From: Sabellastarte sp. h YS-2021 | Taxonomy: Eukaryota; Annelida; Polychaeta; Sabellida; Sabellidae | Direction of reading: 5' to 3' | Length of the DNA: 64,000 bases | NCBI GenBank assembly: GCA_964017235.1 | Contig: OZ024936.1 | Span: 91,486,537-91,550,536, forward strand | In this document: piece after piece, positions 45,535-57,016 of the stretch | How positions within the stretch are numbered: position 1 is the stretch's first letter | How the letters are laid out: each line of letters starts with the position of its first letter | Position numbers and translations under genes: made by a program | Notes under the pieces: generated by a model | Databases searched by the model: none | What the model was told of the DNA's origin: nothing | Seen by the model: the letters and a program-made list of their open reading frames with translations, nothing else

Positions 45535-46730
45535 TGGACTTTTTCACTTGAAACTCAACTTTTCGGTATTTATTGATTTTATTTAAAAACATTTTTTTTT
45601 CCCAAATAATCCCTCTAGTTTACTCCAGGCTATTTGAATTTTGCTTTGCAAATCTGTAATGTCTATTGTATTCTATGCTTGTGCACACTCTTTATGACAC
45701 AGGACCAGCAACACTTTTTCTTATGAAAAATTTCACACCAATCGTGGTGGCAATGTACTCCAAAGATGTTAATTTCAAAAACCGATTGAAAGTATTGTCA
45801 TTTAATTCATCTATATACTCAAGATCTATAAAGTTGGCATAGTTATGAACTTTCAACTAATTGAATATAGTTGAACACCTTTGCTAACAAAATGATTGAT
45901 ATTTGTCTCTCCACTCTGATTATGTCAACATTGTCAAATGCCCAGTTCTGGCTGACTATATGTAAAAATCAAGACTGTCAAAAGAAACTCCAAATGATCA
46001 CAAAACTGTATCACTTTTATGCCTTTCTAAAACTGAAATCAAAATACAGTCTACACACAAAACATTCTGTTAATAAGTGGCCGCCCATTGCTAAAAGACT
46101 GAAACACAGCAAAAAAAACTGCTTCAAGTGTGTCAAATGCCTTCTAGAGGTCTATAAATGGCTTCAAGCTGCCACCAACAGTTTATGTGTACACAATTCT
46201 ACAGCAATTTCTGTCACCCACTTAAACTTGCATATAACTTCATACAGATGCAATATTGTCATGTTTCAATGGTTTAAATTTGAAAGCTAAAAGTGGTCAT
46301 TCTTTTGAAATTACTGTCATGGTTGGAAGTGACTTAAATACTTACATTATTAAGTAAATAAGTAATCAATTGCTGAAGTCTTACACAAAATGCACACTGG
46401 TTCCTTGAAGTGTCCTTAAGTTTATCTTTTTTAAGTATCAGATATATGGCTGTAATTACTGTGCGGTAGTTTGTGAGAGGTAACTACACACACTTTGTGT
46501 GATATCACTCAACAGTTTAATCAACTAACATGGTAAGAGCTGCATATTTACTGGAGTTTACCATAAGCACTGAATATACTAAATATCTGTTCAACTTCTA
46601 TTACATTCACTACCTCCACCGAGAGACTATAATTTTGAGGTCATTCGTTTGTATATGTTTGCAAATAACTTTAAAAGAAAATGAACGGATCTTTCTAAAT
46701 TGTTTTGAATAGGAAGGCCTTACAAAAAGG
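45535..46730. other. No feature recognised
   Basis: AT-rich sequence. The 139-codon open frame at 45871-46290 (+) has no family signature and looks like chance. Confidence 0.4.
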
Positions 46731-46734
46731 AGAA

Positions 46735-46990
46735 ATATTAAATTTGGGAAAGATTCAAACCATACTCTGGATACAAAAACAAAATCTTTAATTTTCAAGG
46801 TACCAAAGTCTCTTTCGATTCCTTTGGCTTTCTGGTTGACTTTACTCCAAAAGTAATGAGTGAATTTTCATATAAATTTTTGTGGGTGAGACCTTGCCAA
46901 TGGAGAAAGTGATTACACTTTGGGACAGGTCCAGTATAGTCTGGATACAAAGTAGTCCCAAATTTTCAGAAACAGATCCAATCCAAAATG
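46735..46990. repeat. Old interspersed repeat R2, uninterrupted copy
   Basis: Contains ctttactccaaaagtaatga at 46845-46864. This is the undamaged counterpart of the site where the MITE at 6425 and element E1 inserted in the other copy. Confidence 0.7.
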
Positions 46991-47119
46991 TATAGAAATT
47001 ACCAACGTGGCACAAAACACTCTATTTTCACCCATCTATAAAATGAAAGCATGTGTGAAATTATAATGAATTTAAATTTATTTAAAATATGCATGGAAAA
47101 AATATGAGTCCCAGTATAT

Positions 47120-47704
47120 GAGTCCAACACCTGGCCTTTGGCTGACAAGAGATCAAAATGTAAGCGTAGTAACATTGGTTTAAGAACGTCTTTTTTGCTA
47201 TTAAAAAGTTTAAGACCGACAAGTATTTAATGCATTGCCATGGCAACAGCTGTCACAGATACCCTCTAGAAAGCTAACCAGCTATAGATCCTCTTGGGGC
47301 TAACATATCCTGAAAATTTGGTAAAAGCTGTGTATCAGTTTTGCCATAGCAACAGTTGCTGCTGGATAACCCCCCTCAAAAAATAATCAACTCAAGATCC
47401 TTTCAGGGTAACTACAACCTGAAAATTTGGTGCAAATTCATGTACTGGTTTAGGCTGTGGAACACCCACAAACTTTAAGACCCAAAAATCTTAAAAGTGT
47501 TTCCATGGCAACAGTTGTTGCCAGATACCCCCCAAAACCTTATCATCTTTAGATCCTCGAGGTAAACATATCCTAAAAATTTGGAGAAAATCCTTGCATG
47601 GATTTAGGCTGTGGAACACCCACAAGCTACCCACAAGCTTTATGCCTGCCGACGCCACCGGGAGCAGGAGATGACTATAAACCCAGCCTTTATGGGCTGG
47701 GGTT
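47120..47704 (+). mobile_element. Helentron-like element, CCCCAGCC family, copy E6
   Basis: Matches 32339-32777. Three degenerate units contain tcctgaaaatttggt and ggctgtggaacacccacaa. Ends in the hairpin 47679-47704 (AAACCCAGCC, TTTATG, GGCTGGGGTT), then AAAAA. The 5' end is not found. Confidence 0.75.
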
Positions 47705-47968
47705 AAAAATTCTAAGAATAAGAATCATAGTGAATACAGGCCCTGGAGAGTACTAACTGAAATTATGGTTTTCTACTTTGTCAATAACATATCAAGTGTT
47801 TTTCACTTATCATCTGTGGACTATCTGTACATGGCACGTATTCTTAAGTGACTGTTGTTTCGAAAAATACTAACAACACATGTACAGGCCAGCTTTGTGT
47901 AGTAACCATTATGCCTACCGTAAATGTTGCAAATAGCTCCAGGTTTTAAATTTTATGCCTGTCTCAAC

Positions 47969-48168
47969 TAGGGATGCGTCGGTATCAAAAATGTGTACAT
48001 TGGGAGGTCGCCAATGCATAACCGCACCGATTCTGGGACTCCGCGTTTTAGTACACCCCAGTCACATATGGATGTTTCCTCTTAACGACATTGATATAAA
48101 AGTCCCCAAATGGACAAAATATGGGAGAAACCTGTATAATTTCTTCAGATTTCTTGTCTGTTCCCAAT
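47969..48168. mobile_element. hAT-like MITE, left part, cut by the 133-bp array
   Basis: TAGGGATGCGTCGGTATC, then gccaatgcataaccgcaccg and aatttcttcagatttc match the MITE at 36705 until about 48166, where the minisatellite begins. Confidence 0.6.
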
Positions 48169-48172
48169 ATTG

Positions 48173-49490
48173 GCTAAGTACAATACTTTTAAGAGATAAT
48201 TCTCATTTACTCATTTTGAGTAGGTGAGTAATTATCTACGGGTCTGAAACTTCACCATGTGAAAGCTCTCCCAAAAGTAGATGAAGGAGTTATTTGAGAA
48301 AAATTGGCTATCTGCAATACTTTTACAGATAATTCGCATTTACTCATTTTGAGTAGGTGAGTAATTAGCTATGGGTGTGAAACTTCACCAAGTGAAAGTT
48401 CTCCCAAAAGTAGGTGAATGAGTTATTTGAGAGAAATTGGCTATCTGCAATACTTTTAGCGATAATTCGCATTTACTCATTTTGAGTAGGTGAGTAATTA
48501 GCTATGGGTGTGAAACTTCACCAAGTGAAAGTTCTCCCAAAAGTAGGTGAATGAGTTATTTGAGAAAAATTGGCCATCTGCAAGAGATAATTCGCATTTA
48601 CTCATTTTCAGTAGGTGAGAAATTAGCTATGGGTCTGAAACTTCACCATGTGAAAGCTCTCCCAAAAGTAGGTGAACGAGTTATTTGAGAAAAATTGGCT
48701 ATCTGCAATACTTTTAGCGATAATTCGCATTTACTCATTTTCAGTAGGTGAGTAATTATCTATGGGTCTGAAACTTCACCATGTGAAAGCTCTCCCAAAA
48801 GTAGATGAAGGAGTTATTTGAGAAAAATTGGCTATCTGCAATACTTTTAGAGATAATTCGCATTTACTCATTTTGAGTAGGCGAGTAATTAGCTATGGGT
48901 CTGAAACTTCATCAAGTGAAAGCTCTCCCAAAAATAGGTGAATGAGTTATTTGAGAAAAATTGGCTATCTGCAATAGTTTTAGCGATACTTCGCATTTAC
49001 TCATTTTGAGTAGGTGAGTAATTAGCTATGGGTCTGAAACTTCACCAAGTGAAAGCTCTTCCAAAAGTAGGTGAATGAGTTATTTGAGAAAAATTGGCTA
49101 TCTGCAATACTTTTAGAGATAATTCGCATTTACTCATTTTCAGTAGGTGAGTAATTAGCTATGGGTCTGAAACTTCACCAAGTGAAAGCTCTCCCAAAAG
49201 TAGGTGAATGAGTTATTTGAGAAAAATTGGCTATCTGCAATACTTTTAGCGATAATTCGCATTTACTCATTTTCAGTAGGTGAGTAATTAGCTATGGGTC
49301 TGAAACTTCACCAAGTGAAAGCTCTCCCAAAAGTAGGTGAATGAGTTATTTGAGAAAAATTGGCTATCTGCAATACTTTTAGAGATAATTCGCATTTACT
49401 CATTTTCAGTAGGTGAGTAATTAGCTATGAGTCTGAAACTTCACCATGCGAAAGCTCTCCCAAAAGTAGATGAATGACTTAAAAAGTAGA
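48173..49490 (+). repeat. 133-bp tandem repeat, about ten units
   Basis: Units start at about 48173, 48307, 48439, 48572, 48697, 48830, 48963, 49095, 49229 and 49362 (132-134 bp; one of 125). Each has gcatttactcattttsagta, ggtgagtaattagctatggg, gtctgaaacttcaccaagtg and gttatttgagaaaaattggc. Units are very similar to one another, so the array is young or homogenised. Confidence 0.95.
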
Positions 49491-51209
49491 TGAACAACTT
49501 ATTTGAGAGAAATTGTGTAGCTGCAATACTTTTGAAGATATAAGGCATTTACTCATTATGGTTATCATTAAAAATTGACAAAGTAGCTATTACGGTTTGC
49601 GAGATATTTGTCATTTTTCACATTTTCACCAAAAGTAGCAATAAAGTAGCCATTACTCACTTGTACATTGAGCAACAGTTGTGAAACTTAAATATGTTAC
49701 AGTTCACAAAAAAGTAGATGAACAACTTATTTGAGAGAAATTGTGTAGCTGCAATACTTTTGAAGATATAAGGCATTTACTCATTATGGTTATCATTAAA
49801 AAATTGACAAAGTAGCTATTACTCACTTAGCTATGGAGATACACTTCCAAACTAGTGACCATGTTGTAGCTGTGGAGATAGTAGCTGAACAACATATTGG
49901 AACAAAATTGTGTAGCTGCAATACTTTTGAAGATATAAGCCATTTACTCATTATGGTTATCATCAAAGTAGCTATTACTCAGTTAGCTATGGAGTTACAG
50001 CTGTGAAAATTCACAATACAGTATATCCAAAAGATAGGTGAACAACATATTCGACAAAAATCCTCTATATTCAATAGTTTTTGAGTTATAAGTGACTTGC
50101 TCAATGGTCAAATGTTAAACTTAGTATAGCTATTACTCAGTTAGCTATGGTGCTGCACCTTGGACACCTCACCATGATATAGTACATGAAGGAGTTGTTG
50201 AACAACATATTTCAGCCCAATATTGTAAGTAACAGTTACAAAGACAAAATCAATTTACTCATTTTGCTCATTGTTAATAACAGAAAATAGCTATTACTCA
50301 CTTAGCTATGAAGATAGAACCCTAAAAATGGTACCATCTTGTAGGCATGGAGAAAGTAGCTGAACAACGTCTTTTACAGAAACACTGTAAATGCAGTCAT
50401 TTTGGAGTTATGAGCACTTTACTCAAAGTAGCCACCATTGCTATTACTCACTTAGCTATGGTCCTAGGTGTGAAATAAAAGCATCAAATGAAAGGACATA
50501 AGCAATAAGGTCATAAAAAACATTGAAAAGGCCAAGGAGAAACAACCAGTGTGATGTACAGCCCTTTATAAAAGCGTGACACACACTCAATAGCATTTAC
50601 TCATTTTCAGTAGGTGAGTAATTAGCTACGAGTCTGAAACTTCACCATGTGAAAGCTCTCCCAAAAGTAGATGAATGACTTAAAAAGTAGATGAACAACT
50701 TATTTGACAGAAATTGTGTAGCTGCAATACTTTTGAAGATATAAGGCATTTACTCATTATGGTTATCATTAAAAATTGACAAAGTAGCTATTACGGTTTG
50801 CGAGATATTTGTCATTTTTCACATTTTCACCAAAAGTAGCAATAAAGTAGCCATTACTCACTTGTACATTGAGTAACAGTTGTGAAACTTAAATATGTTA
50901 CAGTTCACAAAAAAGTAGATGAACAACTTATTTGAGAGAAATTGTGTAGCTGCAATACTTTTGAAGATATAAGGCATTTACTCATTATGGTTATCATTAA
51001 AAATTGACAAAGTAGCTATTACTCACTTAGCTATTGAGATACACTTCCAAACTAGTGACCATGTTGTAGCTGTGGAGATAGTAGCTGAACAACATATTGG
51101 AACAAAATTGTGTAGCTGCAATACTTTTGAAGATATAAGCCATTTACTCATTATGGTTATCATCAAAGTAGCTATTACTCAGTTAGCTATGGAGTTACAG
51201 CTGTGAAAA
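49389..51209 (+). repeat. 1.2-kb tandem segmental duplication
   Basis: 49389-50588 is repeated as 50589-51209 plus 53257-53850, with near identity over long tracts. The second copy is interrupted at 51210 by a 2-kb element. The first copy keeps the uninterrupted site (gctgtgaaaattcacaatac near 50000-50020). Confidence 0.9.
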
Positions 51210-53256
51210 CTAGAAATAGGACGCCCTGTTGATAGTAGACACGAATAGAAACAGGATAGCATAGAAGAACACACATTATCATGTGTAATGTCCACCCCAT
51301 GAACCTTTTGCCAAAATTGTACAGTAGTCTTACAAGATCCTGTTTCATTTGTAAAATATATCAATGATGCTTAAATATTTATTAGTGTAGATGTAAATTA
51401 TTTCAGCTTCATGCCTTTTTGCATTGGTTGGGTCGAAAATTTTGACGAAATCACTCTATCTCGCACGGTTTAGGAGATAGAAGCAAATTTGTGTTTTGCC
51501 ATTTTTGGCAAAAATTCGAAAATTCAAAATGGCCGCCATTTTGGGGGAGCGGAAAATTTTTTGAAAATTGCAAAGATTACATTCCTTAGATACCCTGTGG
51601 GTCGAAAATTTTGACGAAATCGCTCTATCTCGCACGGTTAAGGAGATAGAAGCAAATTTGTGTTTTGCCATTTTTGGCAAAAATTCGAAAATTCCAAATG
51701 GCCGCCATTTTTGGGGAGGGGAAAATTTTTTGAAAATTGCAAAGAGTACATTCCTTAGATACCCTGTGGGTCGAAAATTTCGACGAAATCGCTCTATGTC
51801 GCACAGTTAAGGAGATAGAAGCAAATTTGTCTTTTCCATTTTGGGCAAAAATTCGAAAATTCAAAATGGCCGCCATTTTTGGGGAGGGGAAAATTTTTTG
51901 AAAATTGCAAAGAGTACATTCCTTAGATACCCTGTGGGTCGAAAATTTCGACGAAATCGCTCTATCTCGCACGGTTAAGGAGATAGAAGCAAATTTGTGT
52001 TTTGCCATTTTTGGCAAAAATTCGAAAATTCAAAATGGCCGCCATTTTTGGGGAGGGGAAAATTTTTTGAAAATTGCAAAGAGTACATTCCTTAGATACC
52101 CTGTGGGTTGAAAATTTCGACGAAATCGCTCTATCTCGCACGGTTAAGGAGATAGAAGGAAATTTGTGTTTTGCCATTTTTGGCAAAAATTCGAAAAATC
52201 AAAATGGCCGCCATTTTTGGGGAGGGGAAAATTTTTTGAAAATTGCATAGAGTACATCCCTTAGATACCCTGTGGGTCGAAAATTTCGACGAAATCGCTC
52301 TATCTCGCACGGTTAAGGAGATAGAAGCAAATTTGTGTTTTGCCATTTTGGGCAAAAATTCGAAAATTCAAAATGGCCGCCATTTTTGGGGAGGGGAAAA
52401 TTTTTTGAAAATTGCAAAGAGTACATTCCTTAGATACCCTGTGGGTCGAAAATTTCGACGAAATCGCTCTATCTCGCACGGTTAAGGAGATAGAAGGAAA
52501 TTTGTGTTTTGCCATTTTTGGCAAAAATTGGAAAAATCAAAATGGCCGCCATTTTTGGGGAGGGGAAAATTTTTTGAAAATTGCAAAAAGTACATTCCTT
52601 AGATACCCTGTGGGTCGAAAATTTCGACGAAATCGCTCTATCTCGCACGGTTAAGGAGATAGAAGCAAATTTGTGTTTTGCCATTTTTGGCAAAAATTGG
52701 AAAATTCAAAATGGCCGCCATTTTTGGGGAGGGGAAAATTTTTTGAAAATTGCAAAGAGTACATTCCTTAGATACCCTGTGGGTCGAAAATTTCGACGAA
52801 ATCGCTCTATCTCGCACGGTTTAGGAGATATGAGCACATTTGCCTTTTTCAGTATTCAAAATAGCTAATTACTCATTTATTTAATTAATTACTCACTCAT
52901 CTATGAAGCAATTCCCCCCAAAAGCAATCACATACAAGCTATTAACCCAATGAACCTCCATACCAAATTTCAGAAAGCTAGGCTTAATAGCATTCCTTAA
53001 AATGTCTGGAAACCAAAGAGCTACTCAAAAGTAGCAAAGTAGCTATTACTCAGTTAGCTATAGAGCTATCATCACCCAAAGCAATCCCATACAAGCTATT
53101 AACCCAATAAACCTGCATGCCAAATTTGGTAAAGATAGGATAAGAACTGTTGCCTAAAATGTCTGGAAACCAAGTGGGACGCCGGACGCCCGACGCCGGA
53201 CACCGGACGGCGGAAAAAGCAAAAATAATATGTCCACCCCCCAGTGGGGTGGACAT
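51210..53256 (+). mobile_element. Helentron-like element with 169-bp array, nested in E9 (F169)
   Basis: Exact ends are set by the empty site in the first copy of the duplication. Starts CTAGAAATAGG after AA. A hairpin ACACAT, TATC, ATGTGT lies at 51271-51286, then subterminal ATGTCCACCCC at 51288-51298. An 8.4-unit 169-bp array fills 51430-52840. The 3' part has a GC-rich gacgccggacaccggacgg stretch. The terminal hairpin is 53229-53256: ATGTCCACCCC, short loop, GGGGTGGACAT. The last arm is the exact reverse complement of the subterminal motif. AA flanks both sides. No coding capacity. Confidence 0.92.
51430..52845 (+). repeat. 169-bp tandem repeat, eight units plus a partial
   Basis: gggtcgaaaatttygacg recurs at 51430, 51599, 51768, 51936, 52105, 52274, 52443, 52612 and 52781. 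Each full unit contains aaaatggccgccatttttgg, whose minus strand AAAATGGCGGC resembles the YY1 motif. The frames stay open, giving repeated ~74-codon ORFs, which I regard as by-products. Confidence 0.95.
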
Positions 53257-53906
53257 AATTCACAATACAGTATATCCAAAAGATAGGTGAACAACATATT
53301 CGACAAAAATCCTCTATATTCAATAGCTTTTGAGTTATAAGTGACTTGCTCAATGGTCAAATGTTAAACTTAGTATAGCTATTACTCAGTTAGCTATGGT
53401 GCTGCACCTTGGACACCTCACCATGATATAGTACATGAAGGAGTTGTTGAACAACATATTTCAGGCCAATATTGTAAGTAACAGTTACAAAGACAAAATC
53501 AATTTACTCATTTTGCTCATTGTTAATAACAGAAAATAGCTATTACTCACTTAGCTATGAAGATAGAACCCTAAAAATGGTACCATCTTGTAGGCATGGA
53601 GAAAGTACCTGAACAACGTATTTTACAGAAACACTCTAAATGCAGTCGTTTTGGAGTTATGAGCACTTTACTCAAAGTAGCCACCATTGCTATTACTCAC
53701 TTAGCTATGGTCCTAGGTGTGAAATAACAGCATCAAATGAAAGGACATAAGCAATAAGGTCATAAAAAACATTGAAAAGGCCAAGGAGAAACAACCAGTG
53801 TGATGTACAGCCCTTTATAAAAGCGTGACACACACTCAACACACGAACACACGCACACACATGCACGGAATGCGTTTTATAATCTCCCGCCCGGTCGGCG
53901 GGAGAT

Positions 53907-54091
53907 AACAAAACCAGGTCAAGTCTGGCGCCATCTTTGTTTACACTGTCAGTGACCTACTTCCTGTTTCACAGAAGAGATACAAAACCTGACAGCTTGT
54001 ACACAGGAAAGCATGAAAAGTCTCTTTTTATGTGAGTTTTGTTCATTTTATTTTATTTTATATTGCAGAAATGTATTTTTTGTTGCATAAA
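53907..54091. other. Spacer between E9 and DIRS copy 2
   Basis: No element recognised. Confidence 0.4.
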
Positions 54092-54310
54092 TTGCAAATT
54101 TAATAAGTAAATTAAATTTTTATAAGTTAATACCCTATCCAATGGACAATTGCTTTACCGGTCGGCGCGACCGGTCCCGCCAAACGCCAGAAAAAGACGT
54201 CCTGTATATACTACCGGCAGGACCGGTCACAGAGTGTGCATTCGCCAGGTGGCGCATCGTACTTCATTTCCTGTTTACCTATTGACGTCATAGCATCTTT
54301 TTCGTGTCTA
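54092..54310. repeat. DIRS copy 2, 3' inverted terminal repeat
   Basis: Carries ccgccaaacgccagaaaaag, cctgtatatactaccggcag and the CRE palindrome in attgacgtcatagc. Pairs with 60096-60296. Confidence 0.9.
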
Positions 54311-54365
54311 ATCCTAGTAAGACCCCTAGCATGCTGATAGCGGGGCCGGTTGGGTGGGCCTTGCC

Positions 54366-54462
54366 TGTCCATTGGTTAGGGTATTAACTTATAAAAATTT
54401 AATTTACTTATTAAATTTGCAATTTTATTGCGTTAATACATCCTATCCAATGGACAATTGCT
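54366..54462. repeat. DIRS internal complementary region, copy 2
   Basis: Complement of the outer 3' end (tgtccattggttagggtatt..ttaaatttgcaa) joined directly to the complement of the outer 5' end (ttttattgcgttaatacatc). Same layout as in copy 1. Confidence 0.88.
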
Positions 54463-54865
54463 GAATAACTACCGCTTGGTAGGCGGGTAAGCAGCTAGGG
54501 ACTTATGTGAACTCATAACAACAAATTTCAACAGGCCCATTTGACCAAGGCCAGAGAACCCTGAAAGGTCAGGGTCGGCACTAACTCACCGGTTAACCGG
54601 GAGCCTACCGACGTTGCCCCCCCCCCTTTTTTCTTTCCTTTCAGCTTTGGTCTGAATTGGAAAGATAGAGAGAGAGAGGGGCTGAGTTCAGTCCCAGAAG
54701 AAATAAACTTCCCAAAGGAAGCAAGTCACAGTTTTTTTTTTTTTGGTTTTTTTTTTTGTTTTTTTTTTTAATTTTTAAACATATATGTCTATTCAACATA
54801 TTTACATTATGTACATGTCTAACATATTTACAATATGTACATATTCACATATATACAACATCCCC

Positions 54866-57016
54866 TCACTTCTGGGCCTGGTGGTGCACCTGCTGGGCAG
54901 CCACTACAGGTCCCAGGTGGAAAAGCTCTGAGTCAGCCCAGGCAACATCCTTCAAATAGAATTGGGTGAAGGTGTTGTGAGATTTCCAGTGGCAGGCTGA
55001 CAAGATCTGATCTAAGGAGATCCCTGATTGGAAAGCCTTAGAAGCAGCAAAGGCCCTAACATCATGGGCTTTAACCTGATGTAAGGTGAGGGCCTCCTGG
55101 TCAGAGAGCTCATAGCACAGAACCACAGTCTGTTTGATCCATGAGGAGATGGTGGCAGGCGAGATGTCTTTATCAAAACCCTTCTTGAAGGAGACAAAGA
55201 CTAACTCCTTATTCTGCCTGAGGTCTGCAGTCCTGTCCAAGTAGTAACGCAGGGCTCTAACTGGACATAGGGACCTGTCACCCTTGAGTGACCTATCCAG
55301 AGAAGGTGCCAGGGCTGGGATGACCACTGGTGCCACACTATCTGGACCTTCCTTAGCCAGCTGGTTCTTGGATAGGAAGCTAGGTGAGGGATACAAAGAC
55401 ACCTTAGACCAGTCTGACTGGTGTCTGATGTTCTTATGTAACCAAGCATGGATCTCACTCCTGCGTTTACCTGAACCCAAAGCCAGCAAGAAAACAGTCT
55501 TGAAAGTTAAATGTTTCAAGGAGGACTCTTTCAGGGGTTCAAAAGGAGCCTTTGTGAGCTGATGTAAAACCAGTGAAAGGTTCCAGGAGGGGATGCCCCT
55601 CCTGCCCTTAGGTCTGTCTCTATGGAAACTATCCAGGAGACGAGTGAGATTCTCATCTTTGCTGACATTAATGGTGGAATTGCCCAGTTTGTCAGCAATG
55701 GCGGATCTGTAGCCATCAATAGTGCCTGGTTGTAACTTCTTGTCTTGAAACAAGTGCAGGAGGAAGTCAGCAATGGCCTTCAGAGGTGGTGCCCTGAAGT
55801 CCACCTGATTACTGAGGCACCACTTTGTAAAAATGGTCCACTTTGCCTCATAGACAGATCTGGTTGATCTTCTTTGAGGAGCCTCAATTCGTGCTGCCAC
55901 TGCCTCAGAGAAGCCTTGCTCCTTGATTGCTGAGGCTCTAGGAGCCAGGCATGTAGGTTCAGATTCGACAGGTTCCTGTGAAGGACCTGGTTGAATGGCT
56001 GAGACACAAGGTTGGGTATGCTGGGCAGACAGAGTGGGATCTGGCTTGACATTGCTACCAGGTCCCAAAACCAGGGCATGTTGGGCCACCCTGGGGCAAT
56101 CAGGATTATTCTGTTGCAGGGGTAGTCCTGGAGCTTCTCCACCACTTTGCCCAAGATGGCTGCCGGTGGGAAGGCGTATGGGTCCAGGTACTCCCAGGAG
56201 AGACTGAGTGCATCCACTGCCCAAGCCTGGGGGTCTGGCACCGGTGACACAAACTGAGGTAGTTTGTTGTTGAACCTGGTGGCAAACAGGTCCACTTTTG
56301 GCTGGTGCCACCTTGCGCATACAGCTTGGAATACTGCTGGATGAAGTGACCACTCTGTTTGAATGGTCTGGCCAAGTCTGGATAGCTTGTCTGCTATCAC
56401 GTTCAGCCGGCCGGGGATGTGACGTGCCCTGAGGGTTACCTGCTGTCTGGTGCACCAGGACAGGATTCTCCACAGTAGGGCACACAGTGACCCCGACTTC
56501 ATCCCCCCTTCTTTGTTGATATAGGCAACCACTGTTGTGTTGTCTGTAGCTATCAACACAGTCTTGTTGCAGACCAGGGTTCGAAACTCCTTTAGAGCTA
56601 GAAAAACTGCTTTTAGTTCTAAGTGGTTTATGTGCAACTTGCTTTCTGGAAGGGACCAGGTTCCCCTTGCAGTATGGTCGTCCAAGTGAGCGCCCCACCC
56701 TTCGTTTGATGCGTCTGTAAAGATCTGCAGAGCATGTTTTAGAGGGTGTAATGGTTGACCCAGTAGCACATTGCTTTCCTCCAGCCACCACCTTAGATGA
56801 GGGTGGAGGGACTTGGGGACCGGTATCACCTTTTCCAGTGACTCTGGGACCCTCCAATTGTTTTTCAAGTGCCACTGTATGGGTCTCATGTGGAGTCACC
56901 CTAAGTGGACTTGTTTTTCTGTTGCTGTGAGGAGACCTATGAGGGACATGAATTTCCGGACCGGACAAACCGGATCCGACATCATTGATCTGATCTTGTC
57001 TGTCAAGGCCTGCCAA
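54866..57016 (-). CDS. DIRS copy 2: tyrosine recombinase ORF
   Basis: 716 codons. The C-terminal ~350 residues are the recombinase: an N-terminal core-binding part (LQPGTIDGYRSAIADKLGN), the first Arg region ALGSGKRRSEIHAW, then HDVRAFAASKAF (H-x-x-R), a CHWKSHNTF box and FTQFYLKD with the nucleophile Tyr. It acts on circular DNA copies for integration. The N-terminal ~370 residues overlap the RNase H/methyltransferase region in another frame and show no domain of their own; the true start may be further in. Part of a fossil or recently active element. Confidence 0.88.
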   Translation of the reverse strand: MAGLDRQDQINDVGSGLSGPEIHVPHRSPHSNRKTSPLRVTPHETHTVALEKQLEGPRVTGKGDTGPQVPPPSSKVVAGGKQCATGSTITPSKTCSADLYRRIKRRVGRSLGRPYCKGNLVPSRKQVAHKPLRTKSSFSSSKGVSNPGLQQDCVDSYRQHNSGCLYQQRRGDEVGVTVCPTVENPVLVHQTAGNPQGTSHPRPAERDSRQAIQTWPDHSNRVVTSSSSIPSCMRKVAPAKSGPVCHQVQQQTTSVCVTGARPPGLGSGCTQSLLGVPGPIRLPTGSHLGQSGGEAPGLPLQQNNPDCPRVAQHALVLGPGSNVKPDPTLSAQHTQPCVSAIQPGPSQEPVESEPTCLAPRASAIKEQGFSEAVAARIEAPQRRSTRSVYEAKWTIFTKWCLSNQVDFRAPPLKAIADFLLHLFQDKKLQPGTIDGYRSAIADKLGNSTINVSKDENLTRLLDSFHRDRPKGRRGIPSWNLSLVLHQLTKAPFEPLKESSLKHLTFKTVFLLALGSGKRRSEIHAWLHKNIRHQSDWSKVSLYPSPSFLSKNQLAKEGPDSVAPVVIPALAPSLDRSLKGDRSLCPVRALRYYLDRTADLRQNKELVFVSFKKGFDKDISPATISSWIKQTVVLCYELSDQEALTLHQVKAHDVRAFAASKAFQSGISLDQILSACHWKSHNTFTQFYLKDVAWADSELFHLGPVVAAQQVHHQAQK

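Larger units (their letters stand above)
48170..53906 (+). mobile_element. Large Helentron-like element with minisatellite core (E9)
   Basis: No 5' terminus is found. It starts with the 133-bp array (48173-49490), followed by a 1.2-kb block (49389-50588) that is duplicated (50589-51209 plus 53257-53850). Another hairpin-ended element sits inside the second block. The end has a short (CA)n tract and then the hairpin 53882-53906: ATCTCCCGCC, loop CGGTC, GGCGGGAGAT, followed by AA. That end matches the plan of the other elements. The expected subterminal ATCTCCCGCC copy is not seen at the left, so it is 5'-truncated or rearranged. Confidence 0.7.

Noticed and set aside
45871-46290. 139-codon plus-strand ORF
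   Set aside because: Low complexity and Lys/Leu/Asn-rich as expected from AT-rich DNA; no recognisable motif.
51456-52868. Repeated 74-80-codon ORFs on both strands (MPKMAKHKFASISL..., M-RVHSLDTLWVENF...)
   Set aside because: They are the 169-bp repeat read in open frames, identical from unit to unit on both strands, with no gene signals.
48173-53880. CRISPR-like regular repeats
   Set aside because: Units are contiguous 133-bp and 169-bp minisatellites without unique spacers, in animal DNA.
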